NCBI GenBank assembly: GCA_041538185.1
Contig: JBGORM010000006.1
Coordinates: forward strand, 124,001 to 188,000
From: Melioribacteraceae bacterium 4301-Me
Lineage (GTDB): Bacteria; Bacteroidota; Ignavibacteria; Ignavibacteriales; Melioribacteraceae
Direction of reading: 5' to 3'
DNA length: 64,000 bases
This document shows, piece by piece, positions 55,653 through 64,000 of this stretch (position 1 is its first letter; every line of letters starts with the position of its first letter). The translations under genes and the position numbers were made by a program. The notes below the pieces were generated by a model. It was not told where the DNA came from. It ran no database searches and saw only the letters and a list, made by a program, of their open reading frames with translations.

Positions 55653-56295
55653 TATAATAACTAAAAATATTTCCGTAGAAAAAACAGCCCGTTATTTTTT
55701 GTTGGGAAAATCTTTTGGCAAGGTCGAAGAGCTTTGGTTTGTATTGCACGGGTATGGACAGTTAGCAGAGGATTTTATTAAGCAATTTGAGTTTTTGAAT
55801 AACGGCAGCAATTTAATTGTAGCACCAGAAGCATTAAATAAATTTTATGTAAGGGGATTTTCAGGTAAAATCGGTGCATCGTGGATGACAAAAGAGGACC
55901 GAGAAAATGAAATAGCAGATTATATTAATTATTTGAATAAAATTAGTGAAACAATTTTTAATGATGTAACACCACAAAAAATAAATGTGCTTGGATTTTC
56001 ACAAGGTACAGCAACTGTTTGTCGTTGGCTTAATTCAAGTAAATTGAAACCAGAAAATATATTTTTATGCAGTGGAGGTGTTCCACCCGACTTACATTTG
56101 GACAAAGAAAATTCTTTCCTGCATAAATCTAAATTATGGCTAATTGTAGGAAATGCTGATGAATTTATTTCAAAAGATAGAATTGATGAAGAGGAAGAAC
56201 TATTGAAAAAATCAGGTACAAGTTATAAACTGATTGTTTTTGATGGTGGGCACACTATGAACTTAATTTCTCTTAAAAATATATTAAAAAATTAA
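55645..56295 (+). CDS. Alpha/beta-hydrolase, phospholipase/carboxylesterase type
   Basis: The product is 216 residues with a TTG start inside the end of the DinB-like gene. The catalytic set is Ser119 in LGFSQGTATVC, Asp172 in VGNADEF and His203 in FDGGHTM. LHGYGQLAEDF near residue 35 forms the oxyanion region. The family hydrolyses carboxyl esters or short lysophospholipids. A TTG start is unusual, but AGGAGA lies just upstream. Confidence 0.8.
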   Translation: MSDIITKNISVEKTARYFLLGKSFGKVEELWFVLHGYGQLAEDFIKQFEFLNNGSNLIVAPEALNKFYVRGFSGKIGASWMTKEDRENEIADYINYLNKISETIFNDVTPQKINVLGFSQGTATVCRWLNSSKLKPENIFLCSGGVPPDLHLDKENSFLHKSKLWLIVGNADEFISKDRIDEEEELLKKSGTSYKLIVFDGGHTMNLISLKNILKN

Positions 56296-56474
56296 CCTTA
56301 AAATCGTAATTGCGATGTAAAGTCAAATTTAACAGAACATCCATTTATTAGTTGCTATTATAACAGCAGCCGTTTAACAAATTATATTAACAACCAAAGA
56401 GTTGTTTTTAATTCTTGTGTTCGCAATTTTTGTATAAGAAATTTATTTACGTACATCAAAATAAGTTTTAAATC

Positions 56475-57383
56475 ATGAGTGATAATCATTCCCATTTGCA
56501 TCGGTTGAATTCTACTTCTGGTAGACTTATGACTACAATGACTTTGAACTTTGTTATTACAGCTGCACAAATAATTGGTGGTTTAATTTCTGGCAGTCTT
56601 TCATTAATTTCCGATGCATTACATAATCTAAGTGACGGGATATCAATTATTATAACATATGTGGCTATCAAATTAAAACAAAAAGACAATTCCCATAAAC
56701 ATACATTTGGCTTAAAAAGAGCAGAAATATTAGCCGCCGTTATAAATGCATCAGCTTTGATTATTATTTATGGCTTCATTTTTTTTGAAGCAATTTCAAG
56801 ATTTACAGAGCCTAAAGAAATTAAGCCTTCGCTTATGATGTTGGTAGCTTCAATAGGATTAATTGCAAATGTTATTGGTACTTTTTTGTTGAAACGTGAC
56901 TCAGTTGACAGCTTAAATGTAAGATCTTCTTACTTGCATTTGCTGAGCGATACTATTTCTTCGGTGGCAATTATAGCTGGCGGTATTGCAATATATTTAT
57001 GGAAAAGTTATTGGGTCGATCCTCTATTAACAATTTTAATAGGGTTTTACATAGTAAAAGAAAGTTACGAAATTTTATCAAACGCAGTTCATGTGCTAAT
57101 GGAAGGTGCACCACCTGAAATTTCTCTTCATGAAATAAAGAAAATTGTGGAAGCATTTCAGGAAGTTGATGATATTCACCACATCCATTTGTGGACTATT
57201 GGCGAAAACGATGTGCATTTAGAGGCTCATGTTAATATTGCTGATATGAAAATAAGTCAAAGTGATAGACTCCGAAAAGAAATTGAAAAAACACTGCAGA
57301 ATAATCTTGGCATTAATCATATAACTTTACAATTTGAGTGTAACCAATGTCTTGATGAAGGTCTAATAGGTCAGCATAAATAA
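56475..57383 (+). CDS. Cation diffusion facilitator (Zn2+/Co2+ efflux type)
   Basis: The product is 302 residues. A His-rich N-terminus (DNHSHLHR) is followed by six membrane segments (about 20-200). The two HxxxD zinc sites are His50/Asp54 (DALHNLSDG) and His155/Asp159 (LHLLSDTISS), the pattern of zinc-transporting members. The C-terminal cytoplasmic domain (about 205-290) has HHIHLWTIG and a final Cys pair (CNQC). It probably exports zinc or cobalt with proton exchange. It is not closely linked to a metal-responsive regulator. Confidence 0.88.
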   Translation: MSDNHSHLHRLNSTSGRLMTTMTLNFVITAAQIIGGLISGSLSLISDALHNLSDGISIIITYVAIKLKQKDNSHKHTFGLKRAEILAAVINASALIIIYGFIFFEAISRFTEPKEIKPSLMMLVASIGLIANVIGTFLLKRDSVDSLNVRSSYLHLLSDTISSVAIIAGGIAIYLWKSYWVDPLLTILIGFYIVKESYEILSNAVHVLMEGAPPEISLHEIKKIVEAFQEVDDIHHIHLWTIGENDVHLEAHVNIADMKISQSDRLRKEIEKTLQNNLGINHITLQFECNQCLDEGLIGQHK

Positions 57384-57599
57384 CCAATTTTTTATTATAA
57401 AAATTTACCTTTTAGACAACCCCTTGAATTGAGCTCAAAGCAACAAATATTATTCGGAATAAATACAGTATTTGCTTCCTACGAAGTGGGTGAATTCTCA
57501 TTTCATTGCAGTTAAAAAATATTTTGGATAGCTGTGATTCAGAATTTAATTCCTTATTAAGACCTAATGAGAATTTTATTTACATTTTATTAAAATAAT

Positions 57600-57632
57600 T
57601 GTTGCAACATTTGATGTTATAACGTATATTTT
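57600..57632 (+). promoter_or_regulatory. Overlapping palindromes and -7 box ahead of the yceI-marR pair
   Basis: TGTTGCAACA (57600-57609) is a perfect palindrome, and AACATTTGATGTT (57606-57618) is a second one overlapping it. TATATTTT (57625-57632) follows and differs from the TAnnTTTG -7 consensus at one base. A regulator bound here would block the promoter, and the MarR-like protein of the same operon is the natural candidate. Confidence 0.45.
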
Positions 57633-57670
57633 AATCGCAAATAAATTTAAAAATAAAAGGAGTATTAATT

Positions 57671-58258
57671 ATGGACATATTAGGCTTAAGTCTCATTACA
57701 CTTGGATTAGTGGCGGGTTCTACACAAGTTGAAACAACTTGGGAGTTCGATAAAGCCCATTCAAAAGTGGGTTTTAGTGTTCGCCACATGGTAATATCTG
57801 AAGTTGAAGGTTACTTCAAGGAATTCAACGGTTCAGTAGTTACTAAAGGGGATGACTTCACAACAGCTAAAATAGAATTTACGGTTAATGTTCCCTCTAT
57901 TAATACTGATAATGAACAAAGAGATAATCACCTCAGATCGGATGACTTTTTCAACGCAGAGAAATATCCAACAATATTTTTTAAGAGTAAAGAAATAAAG
58001 AAAGTCGGTGATAATAAATTCAAATTAATTGGTGATCTTACTATACGCGACGTTACTAAACCAGTAGAACTTGATGTAACATTTTATGGTATAGTTAAAG
58101 ACCCTTGGGGAAATACTAGAGCGGGCTTTAAAATTACAGGCGAATTGAATAGATTTGATTATAATTTGAAGTGGAGTGGAGTTCTTGAAACAGGTGGACT
58201 CGTTGCAGGAAAAGAAGTTAAGCTTGATATCAATGTTGAGTTAATTAAAAAAGCATAA
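57671..58258 (+). CDS. YceI-family protein
   Basis: The product is 195 residues, a lipocalin-like barrel. WEFDKAHSKVGFSVRHMV at the start, RDNHLRSDDFFNAEKYPTIFF in the middle and LTIRDVTKPVELDV match the YceI family, which binds polyprenyl or quinone-like lipids and is often induced by stress. The N-terminal hydrophobic segment (about 2-17) may be a signal peptide. AAGGAG lies upstream of the ATG. Its stop overlaps the marR start by one base. Confidence 0.9.
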   Translation: MDILGLSLITLGLVAGSTQVETTWEFDKAHSKVGFSVRHMVISEVEGYFKEFNGSVVTKGDDFTTAKIEFTVNVPSINTDNEQRDNHLRSDDFFNAEKYPTIFFKSKEIKKVGDNKFKLIGDLTIRDVTKPVELDVTFYGIVKDPWGNTRAGFKITGELNRFDYNLKWSGVLETGGLVAGKEVKLDINVELIKKA

Positions 58259-58707
58259 TGAAACTTGAAGAAGAAATAAAGCAAACTAAATTTAGAAATG
58301 AATTTCATAAATTAGCAGTTAATATAATTTATTCTAATAGCTGGGTTACAAAAAAGCATATTATCATTATGAAGGATTTTAACATTACACCCGCGCAGTT
58401 TAATATATTAAGAATTCTGCGCGGGCAATACCCTAACCCAGCCACTGTTAATTTGCTTAAGGAAAGAATGTTAGATAAAATGTCTGATGCTTCACGATTA
58501 GTAGATCGTTTGGTGGAAAAAAAATTGGCAGAAAGAAATGTTTGTCCAAATGACAGAAGAAAAGTGGATGTCCTAATTACAGAAAAAGGATTAGAGTTAT
58601 TAAGAGAGATAGATTCTTTAAATGATGCATTAGATGCCATCTTTAGTAATTTAAGTGAAGATGAAGCTAAAACACTTAATGAGCTTCTTGATAAAATGCG
58701 CGGTTAG
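58258..58707 (+). CDS. MarR-family transcriptional regulator
   Basis: The product is 149 residues. The winged helix-turn-helix (about 35-110) shows ITPAQFNILRILRG, DKMSDASRLVDRLVEKKLAER and the wing CPNDRRKVDVLITEKG, with the DRR motif typical of MarR. Cotranscription with yceI and palindromes in front of yceI suggest autoregulation of the pair. One Cys (NVCPND) lies at the wing and could be redox-sensitive, which is only a guess. Confidence 0.9.
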   Translation: MKLEEEIKQTKFRNEFHKLAVNIIYSNSWVTKKHIIIMKDFNITPAQFNILRILRGQYPNPATVNLLKERMLDKMSDASRLVDRLVEKKLAERNVCPNDRRKVDVLITEKGLELLREIDSLNDALDAIFSNLSEDEAKTLNELLDKMRG

Positions 58708-59033
58708 CTGCTAATTCGGAATGTGTAATTTCCTAAAACTCATAATTTGTAAATAAGCTAAGCCATAACATCAAAAACGTTGCCTTAGGTTATTTTCGTT
58801 TTACAACTTGTTTAGTTTTCTTAGCTTTTTGATTTAAAACCTCCCACTGAAAAAAATTAAGTTAAAGATTAATTCCATCAATTCTTTGGTATTATGCTTA
58901 ATTCTTGCAAGCTTATTATGATTCTTAGATTTTATTATTAAGCTATAACTTTAAAAAGAAAAACCCAACTACTTTGCAGTAGCTGGGTTTTCATTAGACA
59001 ACACGGAGGATGTGTCTAAGTAATATGGAGGAG
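58708..59033. other. Intergenic region between marR and osmC
   Basis: The genes converge here. Apart from the terminator hairpin at 58950-58991, plus-strand bases 58996-59046 carry two ribosome-site-like runs (CGGAGGATG and GGAGGAGCTATG), each followed by a frame of only three or four codons. These are too short to call genes. No other feature was seen. Confidence 0.45.
58950..58991 (-). terminator. Terminator of the sigma/anti-sigma/osmC unit
   Basis: Bases 58960-58973 and 58978-58991 form a long stem (AAAACCCA-ACTACT against AGTAG-C-TGGGTTTT) with a 4-base loop and one small irregularity. On the minus strand a run of T with one C follows, as expected for intrinsic termination after osmC. 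It may also stop transcription from marR on the plus strand. Confidence 0.7.
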
Positions 59034-59468
59034 CTATGAAGGTTTAATTTCTGTTTTCAATATTATTTTCGTCTTTATTGAATTTGATACTAAACAATGT
59101 TCTTCTGCTTTTTTTATAATTCTTTCGCATCTTTCAATATCTTTAGACTGTTTTACAACAATTTTAGGGTAAAGTTCCACTTTAGTGAACATAAATTTGT
59201 TTTCAACTTTTTCTATTATGCCGATCCCCTCACAGTAATAACTAATAAATTCTAGTTTGGAATTTTCCGCAATGGCTAAAAATGTGGTCATTAAACATAT
59301 ATTTATTGAAGCTACAAATAAATGTTCAGGTGACCAAGTGTTTGGGATACCTTTTGGAAATTCGGGAGGAGTAGCAACTATAATTTTAGGAAAATTTGGA
59401 ACCGTTAATTCTCCTTGTCTCCCACTTATCCAGTCAACTCTTGTTTTATATGTATATTTTTGTTCCAT
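59034..59468 (-). CDS. OsmC-family protein
   Basis: The product is 144 residues. OsmC/Ohr proteins reduce organic peroxides through two cysteines. The two family positions are seen as INICLMTTFLA and EEHCLVSNS. TWSPEHLFVASINIC also fits, while the N-terminal half is that of the OsmC-like branch rather than classic Ohr. It lies 60 bases downstream of the anti-sigma gene on the same strand and so may belong to the ECF regulon. Confidence 0.85.
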   Translation of the reverse strand: MEQKYTYKTRVDWISGRQGELTVPNFPKIIVATPPEFPKGIPNTWSPEHLFVASINICLMTTFLAIAENSKLEFISYYCEGIGIIEKVENKFMFTKVELYPKIVVKQSKDIERCERIIKKAEEHCLVSNSIKTKIILKTEIKPS

Positions 59469-59528
59469 AAAGAATTACTTTTAATCCGAATTTTTTATTA
59501 GGATTTGTTTTTAATTATTAAAAGTTCA

Positions 59529-59789
59529 TTAAGTTTGTTTTAAGCCGAGAAATTCTAATAACTTATTATGCGCTTCTTCTGAAAGGGAAACGTTATATTT
59601 TTTATAAAATTCTATTGTAGTCTCAATTGATTTAAAATATTTTTTGCAGTTGTCGCAATGCTCAAGATGAGCCTTAATTTCAACGCACTTTGGAGAGTCG
59701 AGTTCTTCCCCAAGATTATCACAAATATGATTCATAACGTCTTTACATGTCGGTGACGATGCACTTATATTTTGATTAAAATCGTTCAT
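59529..59789 (-). CDS. Soluble zinc-finger anti-sigma factor (ZAS type)
   Basis: The product is 86 residues when started at the ATG at 59789, which overlaps the sigma gene end by 14 bases. It has the HxxxCxxC zinc motif in HLEHCDNCKKYF plus upstream Cys residues in SPTCKDVMNHICDNLG. There is no membrane span, unlike most zf-HC2 anti-sigma factors. That resembles RsrA-like redox-sensing anti-sigma factors, where oxidation releases zinc and frees sigma. A nearby OsmC gene fits this reading. Confidence 0.82.
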   Translation of the reverse strand: MNDFNQNISASSPTCKDVMNHICDNLGEELDSPKCVEIKAHLEHCDNCKKYFKSIETTIEFYKKYNVSLSEEAHNKLLEFLGLKQT

Positions 59790-60345
59790 AACGCAACCTT
59801 TCATTTAACTCGTTTCTTAAAAAAGCACGTGCACGATGGAGTCTTGATTTGACCGCAGGGATAGAAAGATCAACAATTTTGCTTGTTTCCTCAGTTGAGA
59901 ACCCCTCTACATCTCTAAGTGTAAAAACTATCCTATAATCCGGTGGAAGCTTTTGAATTGCTTTATCCAATAAGTCTTTTAACTCGTTATTTTCTGTTAC
60001 TTTTTCCGGGGTTACATTCCAGTCAGCTATGTTTTTCTCATCTATTAACGCATCATCATCTTCTAACGATGTAAAACCATATTTGCTCTCAGAACGTGCA
60101 AGCATTAAGCAATGGTTTACCACTACCCTATATAGCCATGTGGAAAGTTTCGATTGACCGGAAAACTGATGAATATTTTTTACCATGCTTAAGAAAGTTT
60201 CTTGCATTGTATTTTCAGCTCGTTCTTTGTTTCGGCATATTTTATACGAAAAATTATATACTGTTTGTTCGTATAGTTTAACTAGTTCCTCGAGCGCTTT
60301 TTTATCGCCTTCTTGTGCTTTTTTAATTAATTCTTCTTCGTTCAT
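59776..60345 (-). CDS. ECF-family RNA polymerase sigma factor
   Basis: The product is 189 residues. Region 2 (about 20-90: YNFSYKICRNKERAENTMQETF and LSTWLYRVVVNH) and region 4 (about 125-180: LPPDYRIVFTLRDVEGFS and SIPAVKSRLHRAR) are both present with the usual linker. It is coupled to the anti-sigma gene. A TATCTTTG box on the minus strand at 60406-60413 could be its promoter. The unit sigma, anti-sigma, osmC resembles an oxidative-stress module. Confidence 0.9.
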   Translation of the reverse strand: MNEEELIKKAQEGDKKALEELVKLYEQTVYNFSYKICRNKERAENTMQETFLSMVKNIHQFSGQSKLSTWLYRVVVNHCLMLARSESKYGFTSLEDDDALIDEKNIADWNVTPEKVTENNELKDLLDKAIQKLPPDYRIVFTLRDVEGFSTEETSKIVDLSIPAVKSRLHRARAFLRNELNERLRYERF

Positions 60346-60947
60346 GTCATTTGATGCTTTTTGTAAGACAAAAGATTCAAGTTTGCCTGATTATGTCTTC
60401 TTAATCAAAGATAAATAGTTTGCCAATAAAGTATGTTTATTATTCTCTTAAGACTTTCTCTACTTTCTTGTTTTTTAACAAAGAAATTTAACATTATTAA
60501 TTTTTTTATACCAAAATCGTATTGGGCATAAAGCCATCCTTTCAAAATAAAAACCGCAAAGCTTGCTGAGGTTCTAACAGACATACATTTTCACATATAA
60601 ACTCATGAATTACTCTTGTGAAAATTAATATTTAGATGTTTCAACAAACAGCAAATAAAGCAATTTTGATGGAACAGTACATTTATTTCTACTTTGTTAA
60701 TTAAATAAGACCTGTAGTTGTGTACATTGAAACTTTTTAGCTATTAAGAATTACTATGTGCAAGAGTATCTTTTTTGATGTTCTAAGTTTTTGAAAAAAT
60801 TCTAATAACACTGTTTTTCATTAAGGCATTGAAGTATTGTATATGAGGTTGTAAATTGCAAGTGAATTACTTTTTATTAATGTTAATATTGTGTTGTCGT
60901 TAATAGCTGTTATTATACTGTTGTTGTGATTAACAATTATTTGTTAA
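60346..60947. promoter_or_regulatory. Divergent intergenic region of about 600 bases
   Basis: The region separates the ECF sigma gene (minus) from the cNMP-GAF-kinase gene (plus). TATCTTTG (minus strand, 60406-60413) matches the TAnnTTTG -7 consensus and would serve the sigma gene with a 5' leader of about 55 bases. No small gene, structured RNA or repeat was recognised in the rest, which is very AT-rich. Confidence 0.4.
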
Positions 60948-63359
60948 ATGGTCTTAATAATGCAGGAACAGCTTTCAAAAATATTAGCCGATAACAAGCT
61001 GCTTAAAAATGTAGACTTCACGAAAATAAATCTGAGTGGCTTAAAAGGGAAATTAATAACTCTTTCCGAAGGGGAAATTTTATATAGAGAAGGTGACAGT
61101 GCTGATATTATATATTTGGTAGTCAGCGGTGAAATTAATGTTATAAAAAAGAAACTTTTAGGAAAATCCAAGTCATATATTTTTAATGCCCAAGATTTTT
61201 TTGGCCAAGACGAGTTTTTTGAGGAAACCTCGCGTACTTCGACTGCTGTAGCATTAAAAGACACATATTTAATAGCCCTAACTAAAGAAGAAGTTGACGA
61301 ATTAATTAAGCAGGATGATGAGATTTATGTAAATCTAAGAGAACAAAATGCTGAAATAAATTTAGAGGAATTAGATAGTAAGCCGGCTCAAGAACCGCTT
61401 GTAAGTGTTAATAATAAAAAAAGTAGCTATACTAAAACTCCAGAGATTACCTCAGAAACTAATACAGAAGAATCCTCTTCAATTTTTAGTTTGGACTTTA
61501 ATCAGCAGTCAAAAGACTTATCTTTAGATGGAGATGAGAGTTCAATAGATAAAAATTTAGTAGATAATAACACCAATGAAAAGCAAGAAAACATCAGCTT
61601 TAATGAATCTGAAACTAAAAAACTGAACGAGTCTAATGAACAAAAAAGCAAAAAAACTGCCGATGAAGAAAACATTAGCAGTTTTACAAAAACAATAGTT
61701 GAAGAATCAAACGATTTGAACGATGCTTTATTTAAGATATTAAGCACACAGGAAACAAATGCATATTCTAACGGAAGTCAAAATGAACATGAAGATTTAC
61801 AAAGTGAACAAAATTTGGACAATTCATTGGAAGAACAATCCGTAGAAATATCGCAAGAAAAATCTACTGAAGAAAGAAACAATGATATAATTGGGACAGA
61901 AGGCCAAAATTTAGAAGAACTAGCAATTGCGGAAGAAGATGTAAAGGAAAATAAAGAAGACAAACTTATTAAAGATGAAGTGGTTTTAAGTCAACTTGAT
62001 AGTGAAATTAGCATCGGTGGTGAAGAAGAAAATGACCTCGAGGATGGGAAGTTAAATTTAAAAGAGCGTAAAAAGGACTTAAGTGCTACTGAAATAGAGA
62101 TTATTAAAGAAGTTGATGAAAAATTAGCATGGATAGAAAAGTCGACTCAGAAGCAAAGAAAAGAGACAAATATAGATGGAAATGCAATTAAGATTGAACA
62201 GTTGAAAATGATTATCGCTGCTGCAGAGTCGATTAATTCCACAATTAAAATAGATGAAGTGCTTCAAAAAATTGTTGATGTTGCATGTAATCTTACAAGT
62301 GCAGAACGTGGTACACTTTATTTAGTTGATAAAGAAAAAAATGAAATTTGGTCTAAAATTGCTATTGGCAGTGAAACACATGAGATAAGATTGAAAATTG
62401 GGGAGGGGCTTGCTGGTCACGTAGCTAAAACTGGGGAGTTAATTAACAGCAAAAATGTTCATAACGACCCTCGTTTCAATAGTGCCTTTGATAAGCTGAG
62501 TGGCTATACTACTCAAAACATGATTTGTTTTCCAATTAAGAACAAGCAGGGAGAAATAATAGGTGTTCTTCAATTGCTTAATAGTTCGAGAGGTGAGTTT
62601 AGTAAATTAGATGAAGAGTTCCTTGAAGCATTGTCAATTCATTCTGCAATTGCTATACAAAATGCAGAATTAGTTGAAAAGCTCTTACAACTTGAAAGAA
62701 ATCAAACTCTGGGCAAAATGGCTAATTTTCTTATACAAGACATTAAAAAGCCAATATTGGTCAGCAAAAGATATGCTGAACATCTCGCAAGCCGAAATCA
62801 ATCCCCTGAACTTAAGCAAGTAATTGATATGCTGCTTGAACAATTATCGCAAGTGACAGACCTCGTACAAACAATTTCCAGTTACGCGATAGGCAAAGCA
62901 ATTTTAAGAACTACAACTGTAAGTCTAAACAAAACATTAGATGACTTTGCTACACGCATTAGTTCTTTTGTTCAATCTCATAATTGCTCAATTGAATCTC
63001 ATTACGATAAAGATGTTTTAGTTAAACTTGATAGCAAAGAATTTTTCCTTTGCTATAACCATATCATAAAAAATGCCTGCGACGCTATGCCAGATTCAGG
63101 TATAATTGCCATTTCTACTAAACGCGAGGGAAAGAATGTAAAGATAATTTTTAAAGATCAGGGACTTGGAATACCAAATGGATTTAAAGATAAGATTTTT
63201 GAACCATTTATCTCTCATGGTAAAAAGGAAGGTACTGGATTAGGCCTAACTATTACTAAGAAAATTGTAGAAGCACACAACGGCACTATTGAAATTGATA
63301 GTACAATTGGTGAAGGAACAACAGTCACAATTACTTTACCAATAGCCTCCATTTACTAG
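60948..63359 (+). CDS. cNMP-binding and GAF-domain kinase-like protein lacking the phospho-acceptor His
   Basis: The product is 803 residues. An N-terminal cyclic-nucleotide-binding fold (about 20-125: EGDSADIIYLVVSGEINV) is followed by a long acidic Glu/Ser-rich linker (about 135-385), a GAF domain (about 410-570) and a kinase core. In the dimerisation helix the sequence FLIQDIKKP has Gln597 where histidine kinases have His (HDIKNP type). The ATPase part is intact, with Asn709 in IKNACDA, DQGLGIP and GTGLGLTI. It may be a signalling ATPase without autophosphorylation, a partner kinase, or may use another residue. A second ATG at 60960 is an alternative start. Confidence 0.85.
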   Translation: MVLIMQEQLSKILADNKLLKNVDFTKINLSGLKGKLITLSEGEILYREGDSADIIYLVVSGEINVIKKKLLGKSKSYIFNAQDFFGQDEFFEETSRTSTAVALKDTYLIALTKEEVDELIKQDDEIYVNLREQNAEINLEELDSKPAQEPLVSVNNKKSSYTKTPEITSETNTEESSSIFSLDFNQQSKDLSLDGDESSIDKNLVDNNTNEKQENISFNESETKKLNESNEQKSKKTADEENISSFTKTIVEESNDLNDALFKILSTQETNAYSNGSQNEHEDLQSEQNLDNSLEEQSVEISQEKSTEERNNDIIGTEGQNLEELAIAEEDVKENKEDKLIKDEVVLSQLDSEISIGGEEENDLEDGKLNLKERKKDLSATEIEIIKEVDEKLAWIEKSTQKQRKETNIDGNAIKIEQLKMIIAAAESINSTIKIDEVLQKIVDVACNLTSAERGTLYLVDKEKNEIWSKIAIGSETHEIRLKIGEGLAGHVAKTGELINSKNVHNDPRFNSAFDKLSGYTTQNMICFPIKNKQGEIIGVLQLLNSSRGEFSKLDEEFLEALSIHSAIAIQNAELVEKLLQLERNQTLGKMANFLIQDIKKPILVSKRYAEHLASRNQSPELKQVIDMLLEQLSQVTDLVQTISSYAIGKAILRTTTVSLNKTLDDFATRISSFVQSHNCSIESHYDKDVLVKLDSKEFFLCYNHIIKNACDAMPDSGIIAISTKREGKNVKIIFKDQGLGIPNGFKDKIFEPFISHGKKEGTGLGLTITKKIVEAHNGTIEIDSTIGEGTTVTITLPIASIY

Positions 63360-63364
63360 ATTGA

Positions 63365-64000
63365 ATGAATTATAATTTAATTACAATTTTGGGTCCAACT
63401 GCAGTTGGTAAAACCCGCCTCGCTGTAAAACTTGCTTATCATTTTAATGGTGAAATTATCTCAGCCGATTCGAGACAAGTCTATAAAAGTATGGATATTG
63501 GCACGGGTAAAGATTTGTCAGATTACATAATGGAGGGGGAAAAAATTCCATATCATTTAATTGATGTAATTGAACCTACTGAGGAATTCAACTTGTTTTT
63601 ATTTAATCAAATGTTTTACGATGCTTATCATAAAATTACTTCAAAGAAAAAAATTCCATTTTTAACTGGAGGAACTGGCTTATATCTCCATTCTATTCTC
63701 AAAGGATATCTTCTTGAAAAAGTTAATATGGAAAACGCACAATATGATGAATTAAGCAAACTTAGCATTGAAGAGCTTACTTCCAAACTTAAAATGCTAA
63801 ACCCAAACCTGCATAATACAACAGACCTTAAAATAAAAGACAGGGTAATTAAAGCAATTATAATTGCTCAAAACAAAAATAAAACTGAAAAAAGTGTTAA
63901 AAAGAAAATTAACTCCCTCACAATAGGAGTTAAACTCGATAGAGAAAAACTAAAAGAAAGAATAACAGAGAGACTAAAACATAGACTTAACAGCGGCATG
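63365..64000 (+). CDS. miaA: tRNA dimethylallyltransferase, N-terminal part
   Basis: The frame runs from the ATG at 63365 to the window edge, 212 codons without a stop. The P-loop GPTAVGKTRLAV, SADSRQVYKSMDIGTGK and FLTGGTGLYLHSIL are the MiaA signatures. The enzyme adds a dimethylallyl group to A37 of tRNAs that read codons starting with U. It is 5 bases downstream of the cNMP-GAF-kinase gene and may be cotranscribed. The C-terminal part lies beyond the window. Confidence 0.93.
   Translation, partial: MNYNLITILGPTAVGKTRLAVKLAYHFNGEIISADSRQVYKSMDIGTGKDLSDYIMEGEKIPYHLIDVIEPTEEFNLFLFNQMFYDAYHKITSKKKIPFLTGGTGLYLHSILKGYLLEKVNMENAQYDELSKLSIEELTSKLKMLNPNLHNTTDLKIKDRVIKAIIIAQNKNKTEKSVKKKINSLTIGVKLDREKLKERITERLKHRLNSGM

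Noticed and set aside
58990..59050. Two ribosome-site-like runs followed by ATG codons on the plus strand
   Set aside because: Each frame closes after three or four codons, and the region is downstream of a minus-strand gene. It is noted only as part of the intergenic region.
1..64000. tRNA, rRNA, tmRNA and CRISPR arrays
   Set aside because: No cloverleaf-like or array-like sequence was recognised by eye; a covariance-model scan was not possible here.

Overview
The window looks like chromosome from a low-GC member of the Ignavibacteria (Bacteroidetes/Chlorobi group). The evidence is: type IX secretion (T9SS) sorting domains of the YPNPFN type in two proteins; frequent short outer-membrane and lipoprotein genes; DUF5686, DUF5763 and MEMO-like families; weak or absent Shine-Dalgarno sites; and promoter boxes of the TAnnTTTG type known from Bacteroidetes. 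No rRNA, tRNA, CRISPR array or intact transposase gene was seen. The assignment is inference from these marks, not from a database search.

Layout. 1-2.1 kb: the end of a YtcJ-like amidohydrolase and a T9SS-exported protein broken by a single frameshift. 2.7-5.6 kb: a three-gene set resembling lower phenylacetate degradation (PaaH-, PaaI- and PaaJ-like), then a cluster of small palindromic repeats. 6.0-10.5 kb: a CBS-pair protein, a DUF5686 outer-membrane protein, an exported MEMO-family protein and a small DUF5763 protein. 10.5-21 kb (minus strand): a dense signalling block with histidine kinase, NtrC-type regulator, STAS protein and receiver-PP2C phosphatase, preceded by a TPR protein, a Ser/Thr kinase with PEGA repeats, a GAF-sigma54 activator and a lipoprotein with four tandem repeats. 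21-22.4 kb: PhzF-like and YjjX-like enzymes. 22.7-27.7 kb: three exported surface proteins, one with an M15-like metallopeptidase signature, one with five tandem repeats and one with a T9SS sorting domain. 27.9-31.3 kb: the nadB-nadC-nadA operon. 31.6-37.8 kb: RlpA, a DUF4922 protein, a MITE-like palindromic element, a C1B peptidase, an isoaspartyl peptidase, a HAD phosphatase and an enoyl-CoA hydratase.

38.0-49.6 kb is a complete branched-chain amino acid operon, ilvD-ilvB-ilvN-ilvC-leuB-leuA-leuC-leuD-cimA. In front of it lies a strong promoter box, a 52-codon leader ORF whose end is almost entirely Ile/Leu/Val codons, and mutually exclusive RNA hairpins: a textbook-like attenuator and the best regulatory system in the window. 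CimA implies that isoleucine can be made from pyruvate through citramalate, with LeuBCD shared between the isoleucine and leucine routes.

49.9-58.7 kb carries a class D beta-lactamase, a Mut7-C protein, a metallophosphoesterase, an S9 peptidase, a DinB-like protein, an esterase, a cation-efflux protein and a YceI-MarR pair. 59.0-60.3 kb (minus) is an ECF sigma / soluble zinc anti-sigma / OsmC set suggestive of a thiol-oxidation response. 60.9-63.4 kb is a cNMP-GAF-kinase protein whose phospho-acceptor histidine is replaced by glutamine. The window ends inside miaA.
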